Origin: Bacillota bacterium
GTDB lineage: Bacteria; Bacillota; Clostridia; Christensenellales; Aristaeellaceae
Direction of reading: 5' to 3'
DNA length: 8,330 nucleotides
Assembly: GCA_023458835.1 (NCBI GenBank)
Contig: JAEWWY010000372.1
Span: forward strand, 1-8,330
Shown: positions 1-6,877 of the stretch, piece by piece
Position numbering within the stretch: the stretch's first letter is position 1
Layout of the letters: each line of letters starts with the position of its first letter
Notes under the pieces: generated by a model
What the model was told of the DNA's origin: nothing
Databases searched by the model: none
The model's input: the letters and a program-made list of their open reading frames with translations, nothing else
Made by a program: the position numbers and the translations under genes

Positions 1-438
1 GTTTGTAAGGGTGGCTGTCTTTACGATGCCGAAGCGTTCGCTGCTTTCATACCGGCAGGAAAAGCTCAGCGCCAGGTCCGGGATTATTTCTTCAAAAATC
101 ACGCTGGTGCCTTGGCCCGCCTTAAATATGTTCTGCGTGATCTGCCACTTGGGCAGGCTGGTACGCGCAAACGGCTCCCACAATTGATTCCCGATCCGAA
201 AAATCGTCTTGGAGCCCGTATGCGCCTGATCGTGTAAGCGGTCATCCGTTTCGTAAGGGAAAACAGCGCCCTGCGCGTCCTTCCGCCCCGCGGTAATGCC
301 GCCTTTGGAGGATAGAAAAATCCACACGTCACAGGCCGAAACGACATTGATGAAGAACGGGGTAAGCCACTGGCTTTGCTCCACCTTATAAAATACCTGA
401 CCGTCCCTATCCACAAAGGAATCCGTGGTAGTCATCAT
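1..438 (-). CDS. N-terminal 146 residues of a large protein of uncertain function, cut by the window edge
   Basis: This frame is open from the start at 438 to the left edge with no stop, so the gene is partial. The start is an ATG-ATG pair (438 and 435); a GGAGG at 445-449 lies 6 or 9 nt upstream, which suits either. No signal peptide or membrane segment is visible, so the protein is probably cytoplasmic. The N-terminus reads like a beta-rich domain, with notable stretches FFINVVSACDVWIF, SSKGGITAGRKDA and FPYETDDRLHD in residues 25-75 and VIFEEIIPDLALSF further on. These recall, from memory only, very large (about 1000 residue or more) proteins loosely annotated as cellobiose-phosphorylase-like or glycosyl-hydrolase-like. 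No catalytic residues fall inside the window. It follows its own putative promoter and lies beyond the terminator of the response-regulator gene, so it is probably a separate unit in the same sugar-use locus. The gene is well supported; the function is a weak guess. Confidence 0.8.
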   Translation of the reverse strand, partial: MMTTTDSFVDRDGQVFYKVEQSQWLTPFFINVVSACDVWIFLSSKGGITAGRKDAQGAVFPYETDDRLHDQAHTGSKTIFRIGNQLWEPFARTSLPKWQITQNIFKAGQGTSVIFEEIIPDLALSFSCRYESSERFGIVKTATLTN

Positions 439-507
439 TTCTTTCCTCCGATTGCATAAGTCAATGCCAGGCATGGGCCTGTGACCTGTTACTGCGCCTG
501 CAATGCG

Positions 508-532
508 GCGCTCTGTTGCTGCAACGCGCTCT
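508..532. promoter_or_regulatory. Possible operator: 11-bp palindrome flanked by 7-bp direct repeats
   Basis: GTTGC-T-GCAAC is a perfect inverted repeat at 515-525. It is bracketed on both sides by the same heptamer GCGCTCT (508-514 and 526-532), in direct orientation. It starts only a few bases downstream of the transcription start predicted from the -10 at 546-551, a place where a repressor would block initiation or elongation. The bases are seen directly; the operator role is inference. Confidence 0.3.
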
Positions 533-545
533 ATCACCTGCAAGA

Positions 546-575
546 ATGATAGCATATTACCAGCATTTGGCGCAA
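546..575 (-). promoter_or_regulatory. Putative extended -10 promoter for the left-edge gene
   Basis: On the minus strand, TTGCGC (575-570, 4 of 6 matches to the -35 consensus) is followed after 18 nt by TATCAT (551-546, 5 of 6). The -10 is preceded directly by TGC, giving an extended -10 element. The predicted start near 539 leaves a leader of about 100 nt before the ATG at 438. The promoter lies beyond the terminator of the preceding gene, consistent with independent transcription. Confidence 0.55.
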
Positions 576-606
576 TCCATATTTACACAAAGGAGTACGT
601 ACGACA

Positions 607-631
607 AAAGCCGCCCTTTTCAAGCGGCTTT
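607..631 (-). terminator. Rho-independent terminator of the two-component operon
   Basis: A perfect 8-bp stem (607-614 pairing with 624-631, GC core GCCGC/GCGGC) with a 9-nt loop lies 25 nt past the stop of the response-regulator gene. On the minus strand the 3' arm runs into TTTTGTCGT, so the T-tract is short and partly inside the stem. It is plausible as a moderate terminator. No other hairpin competes for the role between this gene and the next promoter. Confidence 0.6.
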
Positions 632-656
632 CATGGCAGCCATAGGCCCGCAGGCG

Positions 657-2186
657 CTATACGATGCCGCGCTTTTTGAACTGTCCGGGCGGCACGCCCG
701 TTACCTGCATGAAAGCGCGGTAAAACTGGGCATTGTCGTTATAGCCTACCTGGCAGGCGATCTCATATACCTTCAAATTTGTAGTGGTCATCAGCTCCAC
801 GGCCTTTTTGATGCGCACGGAACGCAGATAGTCGCTGAAGGTTTGGCCGGTTCTGTGCTTGAACAGGGAGCTGAAATAGTTGGGATGAAGCCCCAGCCGC
901 TCCGAAATCTCGCTTACGCTGGCATTGCCCTGAAAGCTGTTGTCCACGTAGCTTTTTGCCCTTTGGATGGCGTACTCATCCTTGGACATAAGCTTTTCAT
1001 TCAGCGCATCGATATAGATGTGCATCAGGCTCAAAAGCGATTTTTTCAGGCTGGAGACGGTAGGCGCCTCACCCACCTGGTGAACGATGTCCTTGTCTGT
1101 AAATTTGTATTTGCCGACGATGCCGATAAAATCCCTGTTTTTGTTCATCAGGGTATAGACAATGGACGCAAAGAGCTTTCTGACATCATCCACGCCGGGC
1201 TTTTGCAGGCAGACCATGGAAAACAGCCGGCCGATGGCCTCCATCGCCTCCGAGGTATCGCAGGCGGCAATGGCCGATACCGCCTTGGCGGTCTGCTGGG
1301 GAAAGGGATACTCCTCCGCGGGGCCGGCCTCCTCCCCCGGAAGGTCATAGAAAAACGATTCCATCGCGCCAAGGGCCCTCAAATAGGCATCGGGCAGCTT
1401 TTCCACCGGAAACAGCTCCCGCACCGCGCCATACCTGATTTCCTTGGAGAGCAGCGCTTGAAAGAGCTTTTCGGCGGCATCCCCCGGCGCTTCCTGAAAA
1501 AACACCAGGAGCACCCACAGGCCGTGAAATTCCCCCTGGATCAGCCATGCCGGGCTCTCTTCCAAAAAGGGTTCCACCAGGGAAATGCCCGTCATGTATG
1601 CGGCCTGCTTATCCATGATGCTGACCTGGCCGCGGCCAAAAGGCCCAAGGACGCCGGCCCATACCTGCCGGGCCTCTGGTATGCCGTGGTCCTTCAGGCA
1701 TTCCTGCGCTTTGCCCGGCTCTGCCAGCAAACGTTCCACCAGTGCCTGCTGCGCGTAGATTTCTTCCATCTGGCTTTTGACAAAAGCGCCCCGAAGGCCG
1801 AACCGGCTGGTTTTCAGGCGGATGCGCCGCATGCATCCATCATAGACGGCTTTCAATTCCTGCGTTGAAACAGGCTTGAGCAGGTAATCGGAAACACCCA
1901 GGCGCATGGCCTGGCGGACAAAATCAAAGTCATCAAACCCGCTGATGATGACGCTTTCTCCCCGGTATTCCATTTGCGCAAGCTTTTCCAGCAACTCCAG
2001 CCCGCCCAGCACCGGCATCTTGATATCGGTGAAGATCAGCCCGATGCAGGTGGTGCATACCTTTTCAAGGGCTTCCTCCCCGTTGCCGGCCATATGGATG
2101 ACGGCATCCTGGGCAAAGCTCCTGATCATCACATGCAGGCCATCCCTGATGGTCTGGTCGTCGTCCACGATCAGTATTTCCTGCAA
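657..2186 (-). CDS. Response regulator, YesN-like: receiver domain plus AraC-type DNA-binding domain
   Basis: Cytoplasmic transcription regulator that is phosphorylated by the kinase encoded just upstream and then binds DNA, usually to activate a nearby sugar-transport operon. From the TTG start it has 509 residues, normal for YesN-type regulators. The receiver domain occupies about residues 3-120, with the acidic cluster D8-D10, phospho-acceptor Asp54 in FTDIKMP, Ser82 as the conserved Ser/Thr and Lys104 in LLKPV. Residues 120-400 form the variable linker of this family. Residues 402-509 hold two helix-turn-helix motifs of the AraC type, including VSEISERLGLHPNYFSSLFK and the signature region VYEIACQVGYNDNAQFYRAF. 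An upstream GTG (2195) also opens the frame but overlaps the ribosome binding site; TTG at 2186 lies 8 nt after AGGAGG and gives the usual receiver start (MQEILIVDDD). The gene follows the kinase after 28 nt, in one operon. The family call is secure; the target promoters are inferred to be those in this window. Confidence 0.95.
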   Translation of the reverse strand: MQEILIVDDDQTIRDGLHVMIRSFAQDAVIHMAGNGEEALEKVCTTCIGLIFTDIKMPVLGGLELLEKLAQMEYRGESVIISGFDDFDFVRQAMRLGVSDYLLKPVSTQELKAVYDGCMRRIRLKTSRFGLRGAFVKSQMEEIYAQQALVERLLAEPGKAQECLKDHGIPEARQVWAGVLGPFGRGQVSIMDKQAAYMTGISLVEPFLEESPAWLIQGEFHGLWVLLVFFQEAPGDAAEKLFQALLSKEIRYGAVRELFPVEKLPDAYLRALGAMESFFYDLPGEEAGPAEEYPFPQQTAKAVSAIAACDTSEAMEAIGRLFSMVCLQKPGVDDVRKLFASIVYTLMNKNRDFIGIVGKYKFTDKDIVHQVGEAPTVSSLKKSLLSLMHIYIDALNEKLMSKDEYAIQRAKSYVDNSFQGNASVSEISERLGLHPNYFSSLFKHRTGQTFSDYLRSVRIKKAVELMTTTNLKVYEIACQVGYNDNAQFYRAFMQVTGVPPGQFKKRGIV

Positions 2187-2194
2187 AGAATACA

Positions 2195-2200
2195 CCTCCT
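2195..2200 (-). promoter_or_regulatory. Ribosome binding site that places the regulator start at TTG
   Basis: AGGAGG reads on the minus strand at 2200-2195. The GTG at 2195 uses the last G of this motif, so it cannot be initiated from it. The TTG at 2186-2184 is 8 nt downstream, the normal spacing. Confidence 0.75.
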
Positions 2201-2214
2201 CCGGCCTGCGCGCA

Positions 2215-4047
2215 TCATTCCCCGGCGGCCGGGATGCGCACGGAAACCATGGTGCCCACGTTTACCTGCGAGGCGATGGTTACGCCATATGCATCCCCAT
2301 ACAGAAGCCTGATCCTGCGGTGTACGTTTTTAAGCCCGATGCTGCTGAACTTCGCGTTTCCGTTGTCCATATATTCCACAAGGTCATGAAGCGTATCCCC
2401 GGGGATGCCGCCGCCGTTGTCGATCACCTTGAAAACGATCTCCGCGCCCTCCCGGTATCCCAGAACCTCCAGCGTGCCCGGAGCCTGAATGGCCTGAAAA
2501 CCGTGGTACAGCGCGTTTTCCACCAGCGGCTGCAGGATGAACTTCATCATTCTAAGCCTCAGGATCTCCGGCTCGATATTCACGGAGGCCTGGAACCTGT
2601 CGCTGTACAGATAACGCTGCAGGGACAGATATTCTTGAAGCTTGTTCGTTTCCGCTTCCACCGTCACCATCTCGGAGGGGGCCGATAAGCCGTAGCGCAG
2701 GATGCTGGCCAGCAGCATCGCCATATCGCTCAGTTCGTTTTGCCCCAAAAGATAAGCCTTGATCCTGATGGTTTCCAGGGTGTTGTACAAGAAGTGGGGG
2801 TTGACCTGGCTGCGCAGGAGCTGAAGCTGGGACTGGGTCAGCTCCATTTCCTTTTCATACACGTCATGGATCAGGTATTTGATCCGGCTTGTCATGGCGT
2901 TGAAGGAGGCGGTCAGCTCCGACAATTCATCCCGGTAAGGATCATGGATGGAAATGGAGAAATCCTCCTCGCGGACGATGGCATTGCAGGTATCCGCCAG
3001 GCGCTTGACCGGGCGGACGATGCTGTGAAAAATAGCGTTGATGCCCAGGCTGACGAATACGCAGCCCGCGCCAAGGGCAATGAAGGCGGCCAGACGCTGC
3101 TGGAATACATTGACCAGCACCTGCCAATAGGGCGTCTCCAGCACGCAATAATATCCTTCTATGCTTTGCACGAAATTGTACAGGCTGTCCTGGCCCCCGG
3201 CGGCGGTCCTGAAGGATCCGTTATCCCTGCCCTCAAGCTCTCCGGCGGCCGCCTGCAAAAACGCCCCGGCGCCGGCGGAGGAGAGGGTGCCCGTAAGCAG
3301 CGTTCCGTCACTGCGGAGGAAGCCCATTTGCTGCTGGGGAAAAAGCCGGCCCTGCTCGTAGCGCAAAACGGAATCGCTCACATCCACCGCCGCCAGGATA
3401 ACCCCCAGGGGGCGGAAGGTTTCCAGGCTCATGATCGCCCGGGAAACAAAAAGCATGTCCTCCCGATCCGGCAGATGGATGCCTGGGAGCGCCACCTGGT
3501 CCGCAGGCCAGACCAGCGGGCTGCCCTTGGCGTTTAGGGTATCCGCAAACCATTGCTCGGCGGCAATGCCCTTTTCCTCCAGCGGCTGTTGGTTGGGCGC
3601 CAACTGATAGGTATACTTCTTGCTGTTTCTTACATAGGAGCCGCTGCCCCCCCTGTCGAAGACGGCGATCAGGCGGATCTCCCTGTTCTGCTCAAACAGG
3701 AAGGTGCTGCGGTATTCCAGGTCGGCATACATGATATTTTTCCTGTACCGGTCAGGGAAGGACAGATAGTTGTACGTATCGGTGGGCCGCTGGCTCACCT
3801 GGATCACGGGATATTTTGTGACCGCCAGAAGGCTGGCAAGCCCCGCCGAAATCCCCTCCCCCACCGCGCCGGCCAATTGCGCGCCGCGCAGGGAGACATA
3901 GGCCTCATAGCTTATAATGGTGATGTGAAGCATCCCTGCCAGCGCCAGCGTCAAAAGCAGCAGCAGAACCGCCCATACCAGCGCCATGCGCCTTTTGATG
4001 GTAACGCTGCGAAGCGCACCGGATAGCCTGCCCCGAGCCACATGCAT
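2215..4047 (-). CDS. Membrane sensor histidine kinase, YesM-like (HAMP and His_kinase domains)
   Basis: Senses an extracellular signal and phosphorylates the downstream response regulator. Numbered from ATG 4047 (610 residues): transmembrane segment about 21-45; extracellular sensor about 46-318, probably a double Cache-like fold as usual in YesM proteins; second transmembrane segment about 319-343; HAMP linker about 344-397; then the His_kinase region with phospho-acceptor His418 in QVNPHFLYNTLETI. The ATPase part has the N-box LQPLVENALYHGF (Asn511), the G1 motif VIDNGGGIP (Asp543) and the glycine motif GLKNVHRRI near 571, so all key residues are present. The frame stays open up to a GTG at 4116, but that extension contains a consensus promoter and is rejected. 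GTG 4041 is an alternative start, since GGGAAG lies 7 nt before it; ATG 4047 has only a weak ribosome binding site. The gene begins its own transcription unit and shares it with the regulator. Confidence 0.93.
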   Translation of the reverse strand: MHVARGRLSGALRSVTIKRRMALVWAVLLLLLTLALAGMLHITIISYEAYVSLRGAQLAGAVGEGISAGLASLLAVTKYPVIQVSQRPTDTYNYLSFPDRYRKNIMYADLEYRSTFLFEQNREIRLIAVFDRGGSGSYVRNSKKYTYQLAPNQQPLEEKGIAAEQWFADTLNAKGSPLVWPADQVALPGIHLPDREDMLFVSRAIMSLETFRPLGVILAAVDVSDSVLRYEQGRLFPQQQMGFLRSDGTLLTGTLSSAGAGAFLQAAAGELEGRDNGSFRTAAGGQDSLYNFVQSIEGYYCVLETPYWQVLVNVFQQRLAAFIALGAGCVFVSLGINAIFHSIVRPVKRLADTCNAIVREEDFSISIHDPYRDELSELTASFNAMTSRIKYLIHDVYEKEMELTQSQLQLLRSQVNPHFLYNTLETIRIKAYLLGQNELSDMAMLLASILRYGLSAPSEMVTVEAETNKLQEYLSLQRYLYSDRFQASVNIEPEILRLRMMKFILQPLVENALYHGFQAIQAPGTLEVLGYREGAEIVFKVIDNGGGIPGDTLHDLVEYMDNGNAKFSSIGLKNVHRRIRLLYGDAYGVTIASQVNVGTMVSVRIPAAGE

Positions 4048-4083
4048 TCTTCCCAACGGACCCCGCCCCCTATGTACAAGCCC

Positions 4084-4113
4084 ATCATACGCAGGAACCG
4101 CTTGCCTTGTCAA
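4084..4113 (-). promoter_or_regulatory. Sigma-A-type promoter of the kinase-regulator operon
   Basis: On the minus strand a perfect TTGACA (4113-4108) is followed after 18 nt by TATGAT (4089-4084), 5 of 6 matches to the -10 consensus. The predicted start near 4077 leaves about 30 nt before ATG 4047. The -35 begins about 20 nt past the stop codon of the hydrolase gene, and no terminator is visible between them. The two-component pair may therefore be made both from this promoter and by read-through from the transporter operon. Confidence 0.75.
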
Positions 4114-4134
4114 CACCGGTTCTTTTTGCCATGG

Positions 4135-4962
4135 CTAAAAGGAGATCTCCAGGTTATCGTAGGCCACCAGAAAGCCGTGGGGATGAAGCGCGCTTTCCAG
4201 CCCGCCGTGCAAAAGATGGCCATTATGGGAAAAATGGGTCGCGACAAAGATTGTTTTTTCCGTGGCGCATCCCATGTCCATCATCCGTTCCCGCACACGC
4301 AAAATATCCGGAATGCCCATGTGGTTGCTGCCTTCCGCATACTTGCCCATGGTGCAGTCCAGGCTCACCAGGTCAAGGCTGCGGCCCTTGAGAAAGGCCC
4401 AGGTAGCCTCGGGGAAGTCCCCGGTATCATTGCCGTAAAAAAGGGTTTTCCCTCCCTTTTCCACCAGGTAAAGAAAGCATTTCTCCCTTTTGTCATGGCT
4501 GGCCAGAAGCGGCGTCACCGTGTGGCTGCCCACCTGGGCGGCACTAAATTCCGCAAGCTCCCGGCAGTCAAGGCGCGCGAGCAGGGATTCCGCCCAGCCG
4601 CTGTTTGAAACGTAGGCGCCGAATTTTGCTTTCAGGGCGTCATTGCCGTAAAGGGTGAGTATCCCTTCGGTGCCGCTGGCAAAGCTGCCGCAGCGGAAGG
4701 CCAGATCATCGGGATAAAAATGATCCTGATGGGTATGGGTGATCAGTATATCCCGAATCTCCGGCAGCTTAAGGCCGCCGTGGAGCATGTGGAGGTAGCT
4801 GTCCGGCGGAAAATCCACCAGCAGCGCATCATCGATCAGGGCCTGGGAGCGGGTGCGCAGATTTTTGCCCCCCTCCTGCAAGGCCCTGCGGCAGGCCTCG
4901 CAGTTGCAGAATATTCCCGGCCAGCCTTCCGCCGCGGCTGTCCCCAGATATTTGATCTTCAT
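4135..4962 (-). CDS. Metallo-beta-lactamase-fold hydrolase, PhnP-like
   Basis: Probable cytoplasmic zinc-dependent hydrolase of 275 residues. The metal motif HTHQDH gives His76, His78, Asp80 and His81; further likely ligands are His156, Asp179 in YGNDTGDF and His243 in ATHFSHNGH. An N-terminal cluster Cys19-x-Cys21-x2-Cys24, with His246 three residues after His243, matches the extra structural zinc site known in PhnP, a cyclic phosphodiesterase of the carbon-phosphorus lyase pathway. No phosphonate genes occur here. Instead the gene follows the second permease by 28 nt and is probably the last gene of the importer operon. AAAGGA lies 7 nt before the ATG, so the start is clear. From memory, similar proteins with RTRSQALIDD-type N-termini are common next to sugar ABC transporters in Firmicutes. 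A phosphodiesterase or cyclic-phosphate hydrolase activity is possible, but the substrate cannot be told. The fold is secure. Confidence 0.88.
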   Translation of the reverse strand: MKIKYLGTAAAEGWPGIFCNCEACRRALQEGGKNLRTRSQALIDDALLVDFPPDSYLHMLHGGLKLPEIRDILITHTHQDHFYPDDLAFRCGSFASGTEGILTLYGNDALKAKFGAYVSNSGWAESLLARLDCRELAEFSAAQVGSHTVTPLLASHDKREKCFLYLVEKGGKTLFYGNDTGDFPEATWAFLKGRSLDLVSLDCTMGKYAEGSNHMGIPDILRVRERMMDMGCATEKTIFVATHFSHNGHLLHGGLESALHPHGFLVAYDNLEISF

Positions 4963-4990
4963 AGGAATGTCCTTTCTTGCAATAACCGGC

Positions 4991-5824
4991 CTAGGATTTG
5001 ACCGCGCCGCTGGTCAGGCCGCCGATGATGTTCTTTTGCATGAACACGTAGAACACCAATATGGGCAGCATGGAAATACAGAACGTGGCAAAGGTCAGGC
5101 TGTAGTCCACGCTGTACTCCGTGCGGAAATTGTACTGAAACAACGTGATGGTCCAATATTTCCAGGACCGGTTCAGCGTGATCAGGGGGAGCAGGAAGTC
5201 GTTCCATATCCAAAGGCCGTTGCGGATCAGCACCGTGGCCAGGATGGGGCGCATCAAAGGCAGAACCACCTTGAAAAACGTCTGTGCCGTGCTCGCGCCG
5301 TCGATACAGGCCGCCTCCTCCATATCGGAGGGGATGGCATGCAAAAAGCCCACATACAGGAACACCGCCTCGCAGGTAAGGGAGGATACGCACAGGATGG
5401 CAAGCCCTGTGGGATTGAGCATATTCATAAAGGTCAACTGTTTGACCAGGGGCATCATTTTTACCTCAAAGGGGATAAAGATACCCAGCAGCAGGTAATA
5501 GTATATGCCCCTGTACCATTTGCTGCGGCCCATGGACCGGGAAATGGCGTAGCTGAGCATGGGCATAAGCATCAGGTTCCCCAGCATTACAAGCAGGGTG
5601 ATATAAACGGTGTTCCCAAGGGCCCGGAAGTATTTGCCCCCTTCCAGCACCTTTTGAAAGTTGCCGAAGTTCAAGGACCTGGGCGGGGTGAAGAAGCTTG
5701 CGGTATTTTCGGCGGGGGTCTTGAATGCGGTCATGACCGTAATATACAAGGGCAAAACGATCATCAAAACACCCACCGCCAAAAGTGCGTAGGTGGCCGA
5801 TCTTGCGGCCCTGCTCTGCTTCAT
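4991..5824 (-). CDS. Carbohydrate ABC transporter permease, CUT1 family, MalG/UgpE-like
   Basis: One of the two membrane subunits that form the sugar channel. From ATG 5824 it has 277 residues, typical for the MalG side. Six hydrophobic segments are visible: about 10-33, 72-94, 106-125, 140-162, 193-217 and 242-263. The cytoplasmic EAA loop, which docks the ATPase, reads MEEAACIDGASTAQTFFKVV followed by LP, starting near residue 168. The C-terminus QKNIIGGLTSGAVKS is characteristic of this subfamily. A GTG at 5833 would overlap the stop of the upstream gene, but it sits inside the ribosome binding site (AAGGTG); ATG 5824 has good spacing and begins MKQSR. The gene starts 5 nt after the preceding permease stop, implying translational coupling. 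The substrate is not readable from sequence. Confidence 0.94.
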   Translation of the reverse strand: MKQSRAARSATYALLAVGVLMIVLPLYITVMTAFKTPAENTASFFTPPRSLNFGNFQKVLEGGKYFRALGNTVYITLLVMLGNLMLMPMLSYAISRSMGRSKWYRGIYYYLLLGIFIPFEVKMMPLVKQLTFMNMLNPTGLAILCVSSLTCEAVFLYVGFLHAIPSDMEEAACIDGASTAQTFFKVVLPLMRPILATVLIRNGLWIWNDFLLPLITLNRSWKYWTITLFQYNFRTEYSVDYSLTFATFCISMLPILVFYVFMQKNIIGGLTSGAVKS

Positions 5825-5829
5825 GGGCT

Positions 5830-6744
5830 TCACACCTTCTTTTTGTTGGAGATAAAAATCTGCACCGCAGAAATGGCGCCTACGATGAGTCCGGTCAGCA
5901 CGGCCTCGGCCACGGCATAGCTGAACTTGTTCTCCACGAACGCATTGGAGTAGATCAAAAGCGATACGCTCTCCGTCGCGCCGCCGGGGCCGCCGTCGGT
6001 GAGGCTTTTCACATAATCAAACACCGTCAGGCCGCTTTTCACCGTCAGCACCATTACAACGCTCAGCACGGGCACCAGAAAGGGCAGGGTGATATGGTAA
6101 AACCGGCGCCAGGAGGAAGCTCCGTCCATGGCCGCCGCCTCATGGAGCTCGGCCGGCACCGTTTGCAGCCCCGCCAGGAAAAGCAGCGTGGGCATGGCTA
6201 CCCCCTGCCACACATTTACAAACAGGATGCCGTATACCGCCGTATAGGGGCTGGACAGTATGTTTTTGCTCAGAAACGGGATATTCAGCGCCTGGCCGAT
6301 CAAGGGGATGGCGCGGTAATAAATCTGATTGAAGATCAGGCCCACCGTAATCATGCTCAGCACCGCCGGCAAGAAATAGGCCGCTCTGAAAAAGGTGATG
6401 TGCTTTACCTTGCTGTTGAGCAAAAGCGCCAGGAGGATCCCCAGTATCACAATGACCAGCGTGAGCATTACGCAATACCTAAAATTAAAGAGCAGGGCGC
6501 TTAAAAACCGTTTGTCACGGAAGATATTCTCATAGTTTCTCAGGCCGATGAAGGCGATCTTGCGGGAGATGCCGTTCCAGTTTGTGGTGCTGTAATAAAA
6601 GCCCAGCGCCACCGGAAAGATAAAAAAAATGCTGTACAATAAAAGTCCCGGCAGGCAGAACAGCGCCATGGTAATTTTTTTGGACTTATCCATGGCCTGG
6701 CCCCGTGATGAACGGGAGGCAATGCGCAAAGCGGGCCGCTGCAC
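5830..6744 (-). CDS. Carbohydrate ABC transporter permease, CUT1 family, MalF/UgpA/LplB-like
   Basis: Partner membrane subunit of the importer, 304 residues from the chosen GTG start. Six hydrophobic segments are visible: about 25-50, 88-111, 117-141, 169-193, 221-242 and 276-299. The EAA loop reads LHEAAAMDGASSWRRFYHIT followed by LP, near residues 200-221, and TDGGPGGATESVSLLIY is a conserved stretch between the last two segments in this family. The longest frame starts at GTG 6753, but that codon touches the AAAAGGAG ribosome binding site; GTG 6744 lies 8 nt after it. ATG 6693, just before DKSKK, is a weaker alternative without a good binding site. The gene is separated from the binding-protein gene by about 200 nt containing two hairpins, which probably reduce its expression relative to the binding protein. 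No ATP-binding subunit is encoded in the window. Confidence 0.94.
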   Translation of the reverse strand: MQRPALRIASRSSRGQAMDKSKKITMALFCLPGLLLYSIFFIFPVALGFYYSTTNWNGISRKIAFIGLRNYENIFRDKRFLSALLFNFRYCVMLTLVIVILGILLALLLNSKVKHITFFRAAYFLPAVLSMITVGLIFNQIYYRAIPLIGQALNIPFLSKNILSSPYTAVYGILFVNVWQGVAMPTLLFLAGLQTVPAELHEAAAMDGASSWRRFYHITLPFLVPVLSVVMVLTVKSGLTVFDYVKSLTDGGPGGATESVSLLIYSNAFVENKFSYAVAEAVLTGLIVGAISAVQIFISNKKKV

Positions 6745-6752
6745 GGTATTCA

Positions 6753-6760
6753 CTCCTTTT
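6753..6760 (-). promoter_or_regulatory. Ribosome binding site that places the first permease start at GTG 6744
   Basis: AAAAGGAG reads on the minus strand at 6760-6753. The in-frame GTG at 6753 shares its G and cannot be used from it. GTG 6744 follows after 8 nt (TGAATACC). Confidence 0.7.
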
Positions 6761-6829
6761 TGATGGCGCCGCGCCCTGGATCAAGGGCGGAATGCGGTTC
6801 AGAAAAAACCGGCGCGGAATTTCAAAATA

Positions 6830-6865
6830 GTCCATGTGCTGCTTTTAGACCCGCAACACATGGAC
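6830..6865 (-). other. Intercistronic RNA hairpin, permease-proximal
   Basis: The 13-nt arms 6830-6842 and 6853-6865 pair around a 10-nt loop. The single non-Watson-Crick position is a G-U pair in a minus-strand transcript but would be a C-A mismatch in a plus-strand one, which suggests the structure acts as RNA of this operon. It is followed by TATTTTG, a poor T-tract, so it could be a leaky terminator or a block to 3' exonucleases that protects the upstream message. Confidence 0.65.
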
Positions 6866-6877
6866 CCATTCACTGTC

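Noticed and set aside
468..481. Small hairpin CAGGC-ATGG-GCCTG in the leader of the left-edge gene
   Set aside because: Only 5 bp with a 4-nt loop; expected by chance in GC-rich DNA and too weak to call.
702..716. Catabolite-response-element-like TGAAAGCGCGGTAA
   Set aside because: It matches only half of the CcpA consensus and lies within the conserved helix-turn-helix coding region, so the bases are explained by the protein.
516..1868. Long plus-strand open frame (450 residues) opposite the response-regulator gene
   Set aside because: It is antisense to a gene with clear receiver and AraC motifs, has no ribosome binding site or recognisable domain, and runs through the terminator hairpin. 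High GC at third positions of the real gene explains the open frame.
2740..3537. Plus-strand open frame (265 residues) opposite the kinase gene
   Set aside because: It is antisense to conserved HAMP and sensor regions, without a ribosome binding site or a recognisable family.
4853..5920. Plus-strand open frame (355 residues) opposite the permease and hydrolase genes
   Set aside because: It spans three well-supported minus-strand genes and their boundaries and shows no domain; it is a shadow frame.
6797..6813. Short inverted repeat CGGTT/AACCG with an A/T-rich loop ahead of the first permease
   Set aside because: The 5-bp stem has its T-run in the loop rather than after the stem, so it is not a terminator, and nothing else supports a role.
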